This document shows positions 1 to 19,725 of a DNA stretch of 64,000 nucleotides, piece after piece (the first letter of the stretch is position 1; every line of letters begins with the position of its first letter). The stretch is taken from assembly GCA_932521025.1 (NCBI GenBank), contig OW051469.1, positions 2,678,398 through 2,742,397 of the forward strand, given 5' to 3'. The notes beneath the pieces are model-generated. The model had not been told where the DNA came from, ran no database searches, and worked only from the letters and a program-made list of their open reading frames with translations. The translations under genes and the position numbers were made by a program. This stretch comes from Oscheius onirici. Taxonomy: Eukaryota; Nematoda; Chromadorea; Rhabditida; Rhabditidae.

Positions 1-43
1 CAATAAAAGCTGATTTAGCCGATTTGTATATTGTTTTCAGTCG

Positions 44-400
44 AACCGTAAGCATTTATAAGACTTAAAAAATATTCGGGATCAAAAGAACGATCTGAAT
101 AGGACGAATAGTCGAAAGGGACGGCACTGATAAAAAGACGTTGCAAATGCAACATGTCAGATAATGTGGAAATATCAAAGTACAGACTAATGATGTAGGC
201 AACGTCGGATGATGCTGTACGACGAGAAGCAGGTAGATGTTTCTTTCGGGGCCCGGCACAAATGTCAGCACGCGCTGTTCACAGTTTGTCTTTACCTCGT
301 ACGAAAAGAAATTTTTCAGTGTCGAGGATAAAGAGTCGGCCTCGTAGTACGTTCCACGCACCTGTTCTGCTTTGTAGATCCAATTGCCAGATCGCCAGAT
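44..400 (-). pseudogene. F-box-like family relic A (last exon only)
   Basis: This is a solitary copy of the last exon of the gene family whose intact member lies at 42850-44208. It opens after a TTTCAG acceptor with WRSGNWIYKAEQ, matching EWRSGEWSYTAN in the intact gene. Its end, DYSSYSD then FDPEYF, matches DYLAYTGDLDAVLDPQAF and also DYSSYNG in the copy at 44996-46784. The start and end lie in different reading frames, so there is a frameshift near 140-150. No earlier exon is visible upstream on the minus strand. I read it as a dead fragment. Confidence 0.7.
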
Positions 401-526
401 CTGAAACAACCTCGATCAATTTTTTTTTGCTTATTTTTTCTGTAAACACTTATTATTAGTGGTTTTTGTATCTCTGATGAAGATTTTTTTTATATCTCTG
501 ATGCAGATTTTTGAATACAAACGCCC

Positions 527-648
527 TTTCAGGGCTAAAGTTAGAGATTCCTCGTCATCTATTACCTCCTTCTGTCAAAGAGCCTCAGCTCTAATTTTCC
601 CTTCCATTCTTTCCTTCCCACTCTGTTCCAGTCACACAGTCCCAGTAA
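527..648 (+). repeat. Dispersed repeat, GGGCTAAAG type
   Basis: The segment opens with CCCTTTCAGGGCTAAAGT and ends with TCTGTTCCAGTCACACAGTC. A related stretch with the same opening and a Ser-codon-like CTCTTCCAGTCACTC end lies at 6660-6780, and shorter echoes of the opening are near 7090 and 7385. The boundaries are approximate. Confidence 0.5.
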
Positions 649-652
649 GCTA

Positions 653-1144
653 TTAGGGCGCGTCAGAAGGTGTCCCGTAGTACTACAGCTACCCTTCAAA
701 TTGATCGGATCGGTCTGGGATTGTTCCTGGGGGTAATCGACCTCGAAAAAAAATAATTGAGAGCTTTTGGGACAGTTTGGATTTTGGGATCAAGGGTTAC
801 GGTAGCTTTGAAAATTGGGCCAAAAACGTATTTTCGCGATAACTTTTTGAGGTTAGGAGGTACAAAAAAATGGTCAACTACAAAAAAATCACCTCATCGA
901 GACGCATCTTTCTTTTTTTGAAAAACGTATTTTACTCTTTCGCGCAAAAAGTTATTCGACTTTCCATTTCTCGACAAAATGGCGCAGTGTCTGTGCGTTA
1001 ACCACGCTGGAGCGACCAGGGTTCGAGTCCGCCGAGAGGATTTTTTTTGTTTTTTTTTTTAACAGAAGAACTTTAAATATCACTCCTGTATCAATTTGAA
1101 GGGTAGCTGTAGTACTACGGGACACGACTTCTGACGCGCCCTAA
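653..1144 (+). mobile_element. Non-autonomous TIR element, copy 1 (TA target duplication)
   Basis: The element starts TTAGGGCGCGTCAGAAG and ends with the complement, giving terminal inverted repeats of about 50 bp that include GTCCCGTAGTACTACAGCTAC. TA dinucleotides flank it at 651-652 and 1145-1146, as for Tc1/mariner-like insertions. There is no transposase. A tRNA-like block lies inside at 980-1039. A second copy is at 26020-26506, and the two loci also share about 140 bp beyond the right end, to 1287 and 26648. Confidence 0.75.
980..1039 (+). repeat. tRNA-like block inside TIR element
   Basis: The block carries a box-A-like TGGCGCAGTGT and, 36 bp on, a box-B-like GGGTTCGAGTCC, followed by a long T-run. 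It cannot fold as a full tRNA because the acceptor stem is not closed. It looks like a tRNA-derived, SINE-type head. Confidence 0.45.
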
Positions 1145-1287
1145 TATAATAATGCTAAACGGAGAAAATATTTTTTTTGACCCATGATACCCCTATCATG
1201 GATTGGGTGCGCCGAAACCACCCAAACTTCGGAGGAGCATATCTCGAAAATTTTGCATTGTGACTTCTCTGTTTTATACAGGATTTT

Positions 1288-1655
1288 TTTCTGTGTACGT
1301 GCTATCTGTCAAAAAAGAAAAGAATGAGCAAAATTGGTACTTTCCGATGGTATATAATCATCTAAGGGTCAGCTTTTCCATGACCCTCTATACCACGGAT
1401 TGTTTATCACTGGTCAAGATACACTGGTCCTAGACCATGTCCTTCAACTGAAGAGTCCGGAGGCGTGGTCTAGGCAATGGCGTCAGAGTTCTATGGGCCT
1501 GGTTAGATCTTTATGAGAAAGCCGAGAGTTCTTGAATATGGCAAGGAGGTGAACGACAATGACACTGACTGACACGGATGCGCAACATTTATTCTCCCCC
1601 GAATAAAATGTCTCAATAGGACATGACAGTGCTATTTCTTTATTCAGTAAGCCAG
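1288..1655. other. Intergenic, no gene seen
   Basis: I see no gene here. At 1288-1311 lies a 24-bp sequence (core CTGTGTACGTGCTATCTGTC) that recurs exactly at 3379-3402, just upstream of the nested peptide gene. Confidence 0.4.
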
Positions 1656-1659
1656 CAAT

Positions 1660-1944
1660 CTACTTGCCGCCAAAGATTCGATTGAAGATGGATGGCTCAG
1701 GAGGAGTAATGAGCTCAGGCTGTCCAGTTGGGGGTGGTCCACTGGGAGGGAAGGGAGAGCTGCCGCGGTGTGGACGGGGAGATCCCTCCTGAGAGCTACT
1801 GTCACTGTGCTTCTTCTGGAACAGGGCTTTTTTAAGGAGAGACAGAGAACTGTATTAAAGGACTGTGAGTAAACTCACATGACCACGATGAGCCTGGGAC
1901 AGAGTGAGAAGAAGAACGAACGAGAGCAGGACAAGGAACCTCAT
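1660..1944 (-). CDS. Small secreted Pro/Ser-rich peptide
   Basis: Two exons (1944-1879 and 1815-1660) encode 73 residues; the intron has GTGAGT and TTCCAG ends. Residues 1-18 (MRFLVLLSFVLLLTLSQA) form a clear signal peptide. The mature part is rich in Ser, Pro, Gly and His (HRGSSPFPPSGPPPTGQP) and ends IFNRIFGGK. A minus-strand AATAAA lies about 20 bp after the stop. I do not recognise a family; an antimicrobial or cuticle-associated peptide is possible but unsupported. Confidence 0.65.
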
Positions 1945-2120
1945 GTTTGGATTGTTCCGGAACACGCTCAGCTTTTATTCAGACCAAAGCCGGCTTGTCC
2001 AGCTGTCCAACCTTTGTCCCGACCCCGTGTTTCGAAAACTGTTTGAGCAGGGAAAACGTGGCCTCTGACAGTTCATTGTCTAACAAAAAGAACAGTAACA
2101 ACGGGGGAAATAACAAGAGC

Positions 2121-9346
<7,226 letters not shown>

Positions 9347-9740
9347 CGTAAAACACCTGAAAATGTGCTGTTTTGTTGAAAATTCAAATGAGAGCGTGTT
9401 ATTTTTTGTAAAGAGTTAAAAAATCGATAACTTTTTTTAATCGAATATTTAGTTTGCTTGCTCTCTGTATGTTAGTGCCGCTGCAAAGTTCGTGTTTTGC
9501 TCGGGAAAACTGAAAATTCAAAACTTTTGAAAAAAACAGAAATTCACTCGAACTGAGACGACAACATGCGATGAAAAACACGTTCAGAGACTAAAATTTG
9601 AGATTTTTATTCATGTATTCGTGGGATATTCTAGTCGTTTTTTGAACCCGAAATAATAAACAAGATTCCGTTGTGGAGGGAGACAAGTGAATGCAGTTGT
9701 GAACCGGGGAAAATGTCAAAAAAATAACAAGGAAAAGTGA

Positions 9741-11712
9741 TCAAATAAGGGGTAATTTTTCGGAATTTTTCGTCGGCAGAGGTAGAACAATTTGAGGACG
9801 ACTGGGTTTTGTTCGGAAGGTGACGTAGGTGTAGAGTATGCTGCCGAAGACACTGAAAGTGAGAAGTTGGTAAAATTGTCTAACTGTGGAGTCTGTAGCT
9901 TGTTTGAACGAAAAGGCTGTCTAACTGTCGAGCTTTGTAAAAATGTCGCCTGTCTACGGCCTCATAAACCGAGACGACGTTTAACTGGCGAGTCTGTGGT
10001 TTTGTAAAAGAACAGGACTGTCTGTCAAGTTTGTAAGCAGAAAAGAGTCTGTGGCCTAGTAGGTGACTGTCTAACTGTTGAGTCTGTGGCCTTCTACCTT
10101 ATATTGATTCCCATAAAATTGAGCCATTGGAAGACAAAGTCGCCACTGGAGAACATCCCCACGTAGGTGACAAAAAGATTCTTGATCGGACCGACACAAG
10201 TAGTTGTCAACGCCGAATTGTTCTGCGTACACAGCACAAGAGAGTAGTTGAGAACAAAGCCGCAGATGCACGAGATGACGAAACAGACCCACACGTTCGG
10301 TGTCATGTCCTCACTTTTGATGAAGAGCATCGCCTGCAAATGGTTTTGAGGACAAAAGAAAGACAATCCTACCTTGTCAATATCTCCACTGTAGGCACAG
10401 AGAGCCATGAAGGGAGCGACGATGAAGAGACAGTTGTAGTACATGACTCCGTACTTTCCCAGATCCTGAAAATGTTTGATATGGTCTCTTCAGAAAAGAA
10501 TTGGTTACTACCGTAACCAATTCGCTTTCTCTTCAAAACCACGATCTCCGGGTCAGCACCCAAAAATTGGATTCTCAATTAGCAAGTGTGCAAGTTATGG
10601 CTAAGTTCAAGCCGCTGGAAATCTAAATGCGTAGCCAAAATGCGAAATTCCAACTTTTGACAGGGATAAATCGGCCAATCTTCATGAAATGAATATAAAG
10701 ATTTTACAGGATTTTGAACTTTGCTCGTTGCAAGAAGAAATTTGGCCAATATACGACCACATAGAATATTATAACATTTTCACTTTCTGCTTCTCGATTG
10801 AACCAGTGCCTACCGGTGTTTGGTATCCGTTCTTCCACCATGGACCATTTTTTATGGTTCGATTCATTTCATCAGACGACTCAAATCTATTTCGAGAAAT
10901 GACAAAAATATGATAATCTTTTAAATATCCATATAAATTTGTTACAGTAACCCCGTGGTATCCTCAATTTGTCCGGCATTGAACCGGATCGAAGAACTCT
11001 TTCCCACAAGATATAACTTCTTCGAGCAGAACGATAAAAAATGAAGGAAAGACCAGTTACCTTAGCATCCAGTTTCTGTTTAGTATAGACTCCCAGAGCC
11101 GCTGTGCAAAGATCGTTGATTCCGATGAGGGTGTAGCCCCAAGCGTCAAAGGTCAGATCGTAGAGAGCTGCCACAACTGATCCTAATATCATCAGAGCTA
11201 CTGATATCCTCACGGCTCGTGTGGCATTGATTCTGTAGTCCTTTAGTGAGAAAAAGACATAAAACGATACCCTAGAATATAAAATTCGAGTATCATAGTC
11301 ATCAGAATGGAGAATCTTCGGAGGACGGTGAACATGGGTAGGCTGAAAACAGTTGGTAAATACAGGAAAAAAAATTAAACTATACTTGATCATTTGAGTG
11401 CCTCCCAGTCCGGAGACGAGATTGAAGCCGTATAGTATTGGTAGAGGAAAAATTTTCCTTGGAATGGAACTGTCGAGATCGGGAAATTTGACGAGACGTA
11501 AAAATTTGGCTAAACGGAGAATGGTCAAGGTGGCAAGCATCTGACCGACGGCTACTACTTGGAAGGAGGGAAATCTGGAAAATTTTAATGAGAGACAGAG
11601 ATACTTACCTATAATTGGTCAGTAGAATTTTATTAACAAAGACGACGACAATTGAGGTAATTCCATAAAATACAGCTGCTGATATCCTAGAAAATAGTGG
11701 AGTCTCTGTCAT
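9741..11712 (-). CDS. SLC35D-type UDP-sugar/nucleotide-sugar transporter
   Basis: The gene reads MTETPLFSRISAAVFYG at 11712 directly after a TTTCAG. Exons include 11712-11609, 11574-11386, 11342-11274, about 11256-11061, 10467-10370, 10324-10115 and about 9850-9741. Family blocks appear in order: VNKILLTNYRFPSF, LPMFTVLRRFSIL, KYGVMYYNCLF, NNSALTTTCVGPIKN and FMGINISVFGSILYTYVTF. These match the SLC35D/SQV-7 group of multi-pass Golgi/ER antiporters that import UDP-sugars for glycosaminoglycan and glycan synthesis. The exact substrate cannot be told from sequence. The gene lies 278 bp after the DENND5 stop and about 395 bp before the TARBP1 start, all on the same strand, consistent with an operon. 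Confidence 0.88.
10498..10523. repeat. Short perfect hairpin in SLC35D intron
   Basis: GAATTGGTTA and TAACCAATTC face each other across a six-base loop, inside the 590-bp intron between the exons ending at 11061 and starting at 10467. Confidence 0.7.
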
Positions 11713-11989
11713 CTGAAAGTCGTAAAAATATAGAAAACAAAATAATCTTTAGGTAAAAAATGGTAAAGGTCCATGAGAAGAGAAACGAGAGAACATAGAA
11801 AATCTTTATCAATCTGGAACCAAAGCAGAAAAATTTGTGAAAAGTCATGTCAAAATCTCTCTGAAAATCTGTCTTTGTTTTCTGGAGAGATTGGAAAAGC
11901 ACCGAGGTTATTGAGCAATGCGAGGCGGTCGATTTTTACAATATGGATTGGAAATGGACCCGTCTAAGAAGAAGGAAAAGAAAAGAAAA

Positions 11990-14900
11990 CTAAGGGTAAA
12001 CTATTCCGTAGGTCAGGGACGGTTCCAGCTGGAATTGGAACTCATTCAGGGCCTCCAGTAGCCGAGAAAGATAGGTCAGATGGGCTGGGGTTCGGAGAAA
12101 AGAGGGGTCTTCGTAGAGTTCTTTGGTTATTGGAGTCCAGGCCATCAGTTGGAGGAATCCGGACAGCATGTGGTCTCTGGAAAATGTTATCTGTCACTGT
12201 CACTGTCCCTGCCACTAACCTGATTGAGATGAGTACGAAAACATGAAACTTTCCATCCTTCCCCAAAGCGCTCTTCTCCGAGATCTTCTTGCACAGTTTC
12301 AAGGCATAGGTGATGAGTTCCCTTTGAGCTCTGGACAGTCTCTCGTGCTCTCCACGACGGAACAGTTCATAGAACCAGAGAGAGACGCGCTCTGAAACAG
12401 AATGTCAGCTGATCGAAGAGAGAGATAGTATCTTAACGGTCACGTACCGACATAGTCCCATGGGTAATGTTGTCTGAACATGCGAAGCGTCCAACCGGGT
12501 TCAGTTCGACCGTACTGGAAGGCCTGTTCGACAGCCGCCACCAGACCGTTCTCTCCACAGAGCAAATGAGCCAGTTCTGATTTCAGTCGCTTCTCGCTGT
12601 AGAAATACTTGACCATGGCGTTGACAGACTCTCCCAGAAAGTGCTGGATTTCGGTCAGGCGCGTTTTTCGATTGCTACTGGAGTCGGTGACACGTCCAGC
12701 TGACGGACTCCGATCCCGTTGAGGAGTCTGACTTCTGGACATTGTTCTTCGTCGTCCGCGGGCTGGGGAAGCTGGCGGACAGGTCATGGACTCTGCTCCG
12801 TTTTCCTCATCATAGTAGGGTTCAGCGACTAGAAGTCGCTCCAGACTGCCGTCATCGACTCCCTTCCCAAAACCTCTACCGCAAGGGAAACGGTAGGTCT
12901 GACCGGTTATTTCGTTCCGGACGATTACCTAGAGAGAATTATATTTTTTGGGGTTCGGACTCACAAAGTCGAGGAACCACTTGGGAGCACGGTCGGCTGA
13001 GACAGTATGTCCTATTCGGAGGGTTGAGAGGAGTCCGAGGTTCTTGTGCTGAAAACAATGAATTGTCTTTTTCTCTCTTTCTTTCTGTCTCTGTTTCTCA
13101 GTCCCTGAAAACTTACATCAAACTTGAAGAGCGGAGTGTTAGCCGGCAAGTTGATTGGTGGACTGCCGCCGAGACTTCCTTCAATCTGTACCCAGACAGC
13201 TGGGAGAGAGCCCTTCCATCCTCCACCAGCTACTATCACGACCTGGTAGTCCATTTCTGAAAAAAATATGGATCCAGACCATCTAAGGTAACCTACTAGT
13301 CTTTGTGAAAGTGTTCGTGAAGCAGCGGAACTGCGCCGCATTCAAGGAGAGTATATGGTAGAGGAACTGCTCCTTTTCATCCTCACATCGGGCAAAGGCG
13401 TAAGGCTTGTAGAGCTCATTTAATAGACGCGAATTGCTGAGCAACGTGGACAAATGTTTGTGCAGCAGCTTCCTTTCCAACGCCAGTCGGACAAAGGCAC
13501 GCGCGTAGCCGATATCCGTCTTGATCTCGGTCATCCGAAGGACATTTCTGGAAGAGAATAATTTGAAAAAAATAGGTTGGATTCAATAGAATTAGTCTTA
13601 CGAGCATAATAAAAAGACCGTAAGCACTAGGAAAGGTAAAGTTTAAATGAATGAACAACTAGGAAAGGTACCACGGGGATCGGGGTAATATGGGACAGTA
13701 AAGAATCTGATGAAACGATAAAAAAATCTCCCAGGATTGGTAGTGGTCCGTGTCAGGCCCTAAATTTAAAGTCCTTGTCGCCCCCAGACTATCCAACATG
13801 GTTCCTCTGTAAGTGGGAGTAAGCTAAAACGATGGACGGGATAAATTGACAGGTTGCCTGATGTATAAGCGATTCGCAAAGAAACCAAGAAAACTAGAAA
13901 CCAGTGACTAACGTTCCATTAGCCGTTGGTGAAGGCAAAATGATCTCCATGGCAGTTATGTGAGATCGTAGGAATTTACTTGGATGACAAAAATGTTGTA
14001 ATTGAATAAATTGGTAGTACCGAGACTGTAGAGCTTGTATAATTTCTCAAAAGATTCTTTGGAAGTAAAGCAACGAATATTAAAGGCTGACCAGAACAGT
14101 AGCGGACAGTTCAGTCAGTCTCTCTATTTTTGGTTGACACGCGTTGATCCGGGGGACTAAACCAACAAAGGACACGCCGCCTCCCGATTTTGATTGGTTC
14201 GACAGTGAACCTAATCAGACCTGGACTCACTTCAAGTCATAGGCTATGCTGGTCGGCAGCGGCGAGAGAACGACTCTCCCCTCCGGACTCCTAGCTCGAC
14301 TCTGGGACCTCTTCCTCGGTGAGCTCTCCACGCTCGAATAGCCGTCTGATGCTCCCCATGCTGGATTGGTAAAATCTGAATTTTTGAGTGTTTTAAGCCA
14401 TTTTCCGAGAAGTAAGCGCCAAACCAGCCATTAGCGTGAAAAAAAGCATTAAAAGGAACACGTGGGTGAACATGCCAAGACACGACCTACCACCGATGGA
14501 ACTGCTTTTTCGGAGACTCTGCCTCGGCAGTGGAGCTCTGTCTCTACTGGCCGTCCTGGCCAGGAAAGCCGTCGCTCCGCGCGTCTCTGATCTCCTGAAC
14601 GGATGCGGAGGAGGAATTGTGGCTGGCTGTGGAGGCTGTGGCTGTGTATGAGTCGAAATCTTGTCGGCGAGGAAGTTGGCGGCGCGGAGAATGCTCCGGG
14701 ACCAGGCAGGCTGGTCCGGATCTTCCTTAGCCTGACCAAGTTCCCTCTGAATCGACTCGACAATATCAGAAATGGCTCCGGACAAGTCATTCTCGTTGCG
14801 TGGAAGAATCTTCGGTGCTGGGACCTCTTCATCGCGACGACCGATACCTGCGGACAATCACATGACACAAGACACAAGCACAACGGAAAAATGTGGGGCC

Positions 14901-17900
14901 GTCACGACACTTAATATGCTCAAATTGCGGCCAGTTTCATTGGGATTTTGATATTTTCATCTTTCTTTTTCAAAAATTCCCATGAAAATACCAAAATCCC
15001 CCATACTCTCATAACAAAAGCGCTCTTTTTATCTTACGTTCTAGTCGTTTCCGGAAAACGAGCCAGGCTAGAGCTAAAAGGGAAAAGAACTAAACTTTGT
15101 TGACGAAAAAAAGTAAATAAATCACGACACGGGAGAATTTTTTAAAGAAAATTTAGATAAAGTTTGTAAAGTACCTGGAGTGAGCATTGAAGCGGACATC
15201 GACCTGTAGGTGAGCCCCGTCTTTTCCAGATCCTCATGCTGAAGGACGTAAGTCCAAATGGCTGATTTTCCCTGAAAATAAAGTGAGATAAATTTCCTCG
15301 GTTCCTCGAAAATGAACTGTACCTGTTTCTTATTGACTCCATGAGCCCAAATCCTCTCCAAAAGGTCACAAAAAGAGGCGACGAGAGTGTTTTCCTCCAC
15401 GCCAGTGATCCCAGCATCCAGATGACCCAGCTGGACTGCCTCCTTCCCCATCTTGTCCACCAGCATTCTCTTCGTCTTGCCCTTACTCTCCCTCAATAAC
15501 TGCTCCACGAATTTCAACTGTTGTTGCGCGATCGTCGTCGGATTTTCACTCAGAAGAGCACCACCGTAGACTGAAGTCGGTCGAGCCGATGAAGACGACC
15601 CGTTCTGGTCGAACTTTTTCGAACGAAGCTTGTTCCTTTGGCGCCAAGGACTTGGGGCAGGACTGACGCCGCTGAAGCCTTCCAGAAGGGCTATGTTCAG
15701 CTCGGGCCAGATTCCGTCATAGCTGAAATTTACTGTTGGGAGACAGACGGACAGAGGGAGACAGAGACAGAGGAATAGACTCACTTCAAGGCTATAGCTC
15801 CCGCCAAGTGATGAGGCTCTGGTACCATATAGTCCAGCGTTTCTTCCCTCTTACTGATCAGTTCTTCTGAAATTTCTCCCTGTCACTTTCAATCTCTCAA
15901 TCTTACCAGAATGAGCAAACGGAGGACTGGTCTCGTAGGTAGGTGTCCTGACCATTGAGAGACCGAGCTTGTCTCTCATCTGAGCAATCCTGACATCGAA
16001 AAGAACCAAATTCTCGTCTGGCGTCTCCCACTGGCTCAAGATCTTGCAGTCTATGAACGAGGCGAACATCTGGGTCTCGAGAAAGGCTGCCAAAAATGAG
16101 AGATGGCTGTCTGGCTGATCCGAGAGGAAGGAGGCCTTGTCGAAACAGACCAGACTATCTCTGAAAGACCGAAATGGATTCAAAGAAGGAGTATTTCTTA
16201 CCTGCTAGCATCGAACATTTCCCTGTCGGAGAAGCCCTGTCCCCCGACGACGAAGTGCTCATAACTGTAGAGCATGCAGACGAATCGGTGAAGGACACAT
16301 TCCCTCACAGCGTTGTTCAGTTTCGCGTCCTATAAACAGGATCTGTCACTGTTACTGTTACTGTTATTTTTACTGTTACTGTCACTCAGTCTCTTACCTG
16401 AAAGTACTGCTTACAGACCGGCGAATTCGTGTACATGTCACTGGTAGACAGCTCATTTTCAATGTCTCCCAGCTGAACCTCTACTCCAGCTCTCCTAGCA
16501 ATCGCTGCTACTCGTGCCAGAGTCGAGTTATTCCTCAAAACATCGTCCAGGGGGAGAGGCTGGAGGTCAGCTCGGTTCAGACGAGAGGACAGTCCTTCCA
16601 GGTCGTCTAACCCATCGTCCAGGTCAAAAGAACGACTCGTTCTCTTGGCCGACCATTCTTCTGTTCTCAAGCCGTTGCCATTTCTCAGTGGAACACCGCC
16701 AATGGTTGCTGTGGAACCGTTCATGGCCGTGTTGAAAGAGTATCTGGAAATACCGTATTACCTCTATTAGAAGCACGCCCCTTAGGTAAGAAATACGCAA
16801 TTACGTATTTACATTTTTCGGGGTCAAGACGATATCTTTCAGCTTTTCGATGTTCTGCAAAGTTGTAGAGGACGTCAGGGGCTACAACGTTGTAAAACAT
16901 CATAAAGTCAGAGAATGCCGTCTTGACCCGAAAAACGTGAATACGCAATTGTGTATTTCTCACGTAAGGGGGTGCTTCTAATACAGGTAATTCGGTAGTT
17001 TGTCAGTTTCTCTATTTTACCTGTCCACCGCCTTCCTGATCTCCGCACACAATTCTTTGAATCCAGGGAAAAGTGGTAAATCTTCCGGCAGCTCTATCCT
17101 TCCACTATCCACATCGAGTACACAGACATTAGACTGGAAAAGACTCTCAGGAACAGTCTCCTCATAGCACCAGCCCATCACGTATGGAACGGGCGCCTCG
17201 AGAAATTTCAACTGTGCCGAAGGCAGAATCGGGACGTAGACCATCTGCCAGCGAAAGGGGAAAGCTAGAGCTGCTAGTGCTTCACAGACACACATGAGGA
17301 GAGAGTATTCTGAAAAGTTGGTCAAAAAATAGTCGGAAAGCTTACCTTTAGAACAGATCAAAATCTGATGTTCTAGCAGGAAACAGGTGAAGAGTCTGAC
17401 GAATTTTTCGACGGAAATGTGCTGCAAAAGTGTCCTGAAAGAGTCGTCAAAGAGTGGAAGCTCTTGTAGTCCTGGTCTCTGGACGATGACGGTAGAGTCC
17501 AGAAAGGAAACCTGGAAATTCTCTGGGAGTGTAAAGATTGAGAGACTGAGGGACAATGAGACTGATTGTAAGAATAGAGACAGAGGGGCAGAGAAACACA
17601 AAATCATACCTTCAAAGTAGTCCCAGGTGACGGCAGCGGAATTTCGTTCAACAGCCAAAAAATGTAGCTTTCCAGAGGAAGCTGAGGAGCCCTAGAACTC
17701 CTCACGATATCGTACAATTTCTGGAGGATGACTTTTGGCGCCTCGACCAAAGGAAGTCTTGTGATTAGACACAAGGATTTTGTGCTGCAATGGAGGACAA
17801 AAATTCAAAAGAATCTAAAGAACTTACATAAAGAGAAGGTTGTGGTTACCGCCATCGTAGTAGGAGACCCGTTTGCAGCGATCACGACGACCTCGGGGAA

Positions 17901-18626
17901 GAGTATGAGTACCTCCTAAAGTTTTTTTGTGAGACTGAGAGACAGAGAAAAGATATGAAGAAACTTACCAGAAACAGTTCCCGGCGGAAGATGGTGCCTT
18001 GGCCGATCCCTGGCCTCCTTCGCCGTCAGTTCTTTCACATGATTTGTGTGTAGAATGAACATGGCCTCGCAAATGGCTGGATCTTTGACTTCCTGACCAA
18101 TTTTTGTTATTTTTGAGTATTTTGGCAAGAAAATTAACAAAAAAAAAGGTTAAAAGACTACCTCAAAAAACGTAATGACCGTCCCATTGACGCGACTGCC
18201 ATCCTCCTTCATATTGGCAAAAGTGTGAAGGTACGGAGCTGGAGGGACATCCTTCTCTGTGTAGAATTTTAAGCCGCGGGGCATGCAGAGCTGTAAAACA
18301 TACTGTAAACATCACATTTTTTGACTTACCGCCAAAATCTCTGAACTAAACTGGGCATTTTGACGCTGATGAGGGAAATGATGAAGAATCTTAGCCACAT
18401 AGCTTCTTTGGAGAGGTGGTCGGAGTCTCTGATCGGGAAGGGGAAGATTTCCTTCAGAAAATGAAGAGTCCGGATAGACATCTTCCTGAAAAATTCGTTT
18501 TTTAAGGAAAAGGTAACCTAAATAGAAAAAAATATAGGAAAAACATACCCTGAGCCCAATTTCCTGGTCGTAGCCGGCTATCACAAAGTAGTCGACCAGC
18601 GTCGACTCGGCCTCACTGGGATTCAT
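11990..18626 (-). CDS. DENND5: DENND5-type Rab GEF (DENN-RUN-PLAT-RUN)
   Basis: The domain order is that of DENND5A/B: uDENN (18626-18160; starts [20 protein letters not shown], then [16 protein letters not shown]), DENN (17985-16745; [33 protein letters not shown]), dDENN (16430-15850), first RUN (15760-13283; [38 protein letters not shown]), PLAT (13256-12900; [38 protein letters not shown]) and second RUN (12700-11990; [20 protein letters not shown]). DENND5 proteins activate Rab39/Rab6-type GTPases in membrane traffic. A Ser/Arg-rich linker splits the first RUN region (14857-14233). The gene is first in a three-gene same-strand row. A MITE occupies one intron at 16751-16997. The family call is firm; exon ends are approximate. 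Confidence 0.9.
13560..14230. other. DENND5 intron, no gene seen
   Basis: This 0.7-kb stretch separates the exon ending STSIAYDLK at 14233 from the one opening NVLRMTEIK near 13551. I see no coding exon or repeat in it. Confidence 0.4.
16751..16997. mobile_element. MITE family M1 in DENND5 intron
   Basis: The ends TACCGTATTACCTCTATTAG and its near complement TACCGAATTACCTG define inverted repeats of about 60 bp that also hold GAAATACGCAATT. The centre carries paired GTTGTAGAGGACGTCAGG-type arms, so the element is nearly a perfect foldback. A second copy at 45616-46059 is interrupted by another element; 19590-19725 has a related centre. Confidence 0.8.
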
Positions 18627-19580
18627 TTTATGGCGGACTTCACAGCTTTTTTCACGGCAATGAATCCATTTTTGTACCCTGAAAGTTCTGATTATTGAGA
18701 GATAAGGTCAAAGGGGCAGAGATAGAGGGAAGCAGAGGGACTAGCAGGAGAACAGGTGGGTGCCACACTGTCCAAATTTGACCCACTTTTTTCGATTCCA
18801 AAGAACCAGTTTTCAGGTAACCGATGGCCGGAAAAGTTGTGGAAGAGATGAAAGTGACAAAAAGGTTAAAAACCAACTTAAAACATGGCAAGAAAGGACA
18901 GTTTTCAAGAAGATTTTTTGACTTCTCTGAACAGGATCAAAAAAATTGGGAAATGCTCTTAATCTGAGGAAATTCGGAAAAGGGGAGGGCAAATGAAAGT
19001 CACCTAGAAATAACTGTTCAAGGAAAGTTTTTGATGTCTAAAAATGAGTAATTTTTAAGGCTGAAAAGGAGAGAAAAAGGTCAGCTGAGAGGCTGTATAG
19101 GTTGGAAAATAAGGAACGGAAGGCATAATTTTAATTCGGGGAAAAATAATATTGTATTTAATTAAAAAGCAGTCCTTTAAAACTATAAAACTAGGGTACT
19201 TTGCCCCAAAATGTGTGAGAATCAAGGAAGGCTAAAACTAATTAAAAACGTGGAACAATTAGAACCTGGGAAAGAATTAATCTTTTTCTGCAAGTGAAAA
19301 GTAATATGACACAAAAACCTATGAAAAAGGGCTAAAAGGCGGGTATCGGACATAAGGAGCGATAATGCACTTGTTCTCACTCTGCCCTAGCCCCCACTCT
19401 CAGTCTCAACACATGTGATATATTGATTTTCTCGCTTACGCGCACATACATCAGGGAGAGAAGGAGGAGCTCTGCTGAAGGACAGGACCATAATTTTTAC
19501 AAATTTTTATCTTTTCTACGAAATTTTTAGTTTATTTTACTATTTGCAGTCCATAAATTACTACACCCGTCCCACAAGCC
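18627..19580. other. Intergenic, no gene seen
   Basis: This is the upstream region of DENND5. It is A/G-rich on the plus strand and has no convincing exon. It should hold the promoter of the DENND5 transcription unit, but I can point to no specific element. Confidence 0.35.
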
Positions 19581-19589
19581 TTACAGCCT

Positions 19590-19725
19590 AGTTTTCAATA
19601 TGAAAATGCGATTTTTTAGCTTTTTGATGTTCCAAAAAGTTGTAGAGAACGAAAAATGCTATAACTTTGCAGAACATCGAAAAGCTTAAAAATCACACTT
19701 TCTCCTCAAATAGGCTGAGAAGTTG
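19590..19725. mobile_element. Foldback repeat related to M1
   Basis: GTGTGATTTTT-like arms flank AGCTTTTTGATGTTCC, AAAGTTGTAGAGAACG and their inverted counterparts. The centre resembles that of the M1 MITEs (GATGTTCTGCAAAGTTGTAG). The surrounding 19.7-20.5 kb shows no gene. Confidence 0.55.
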
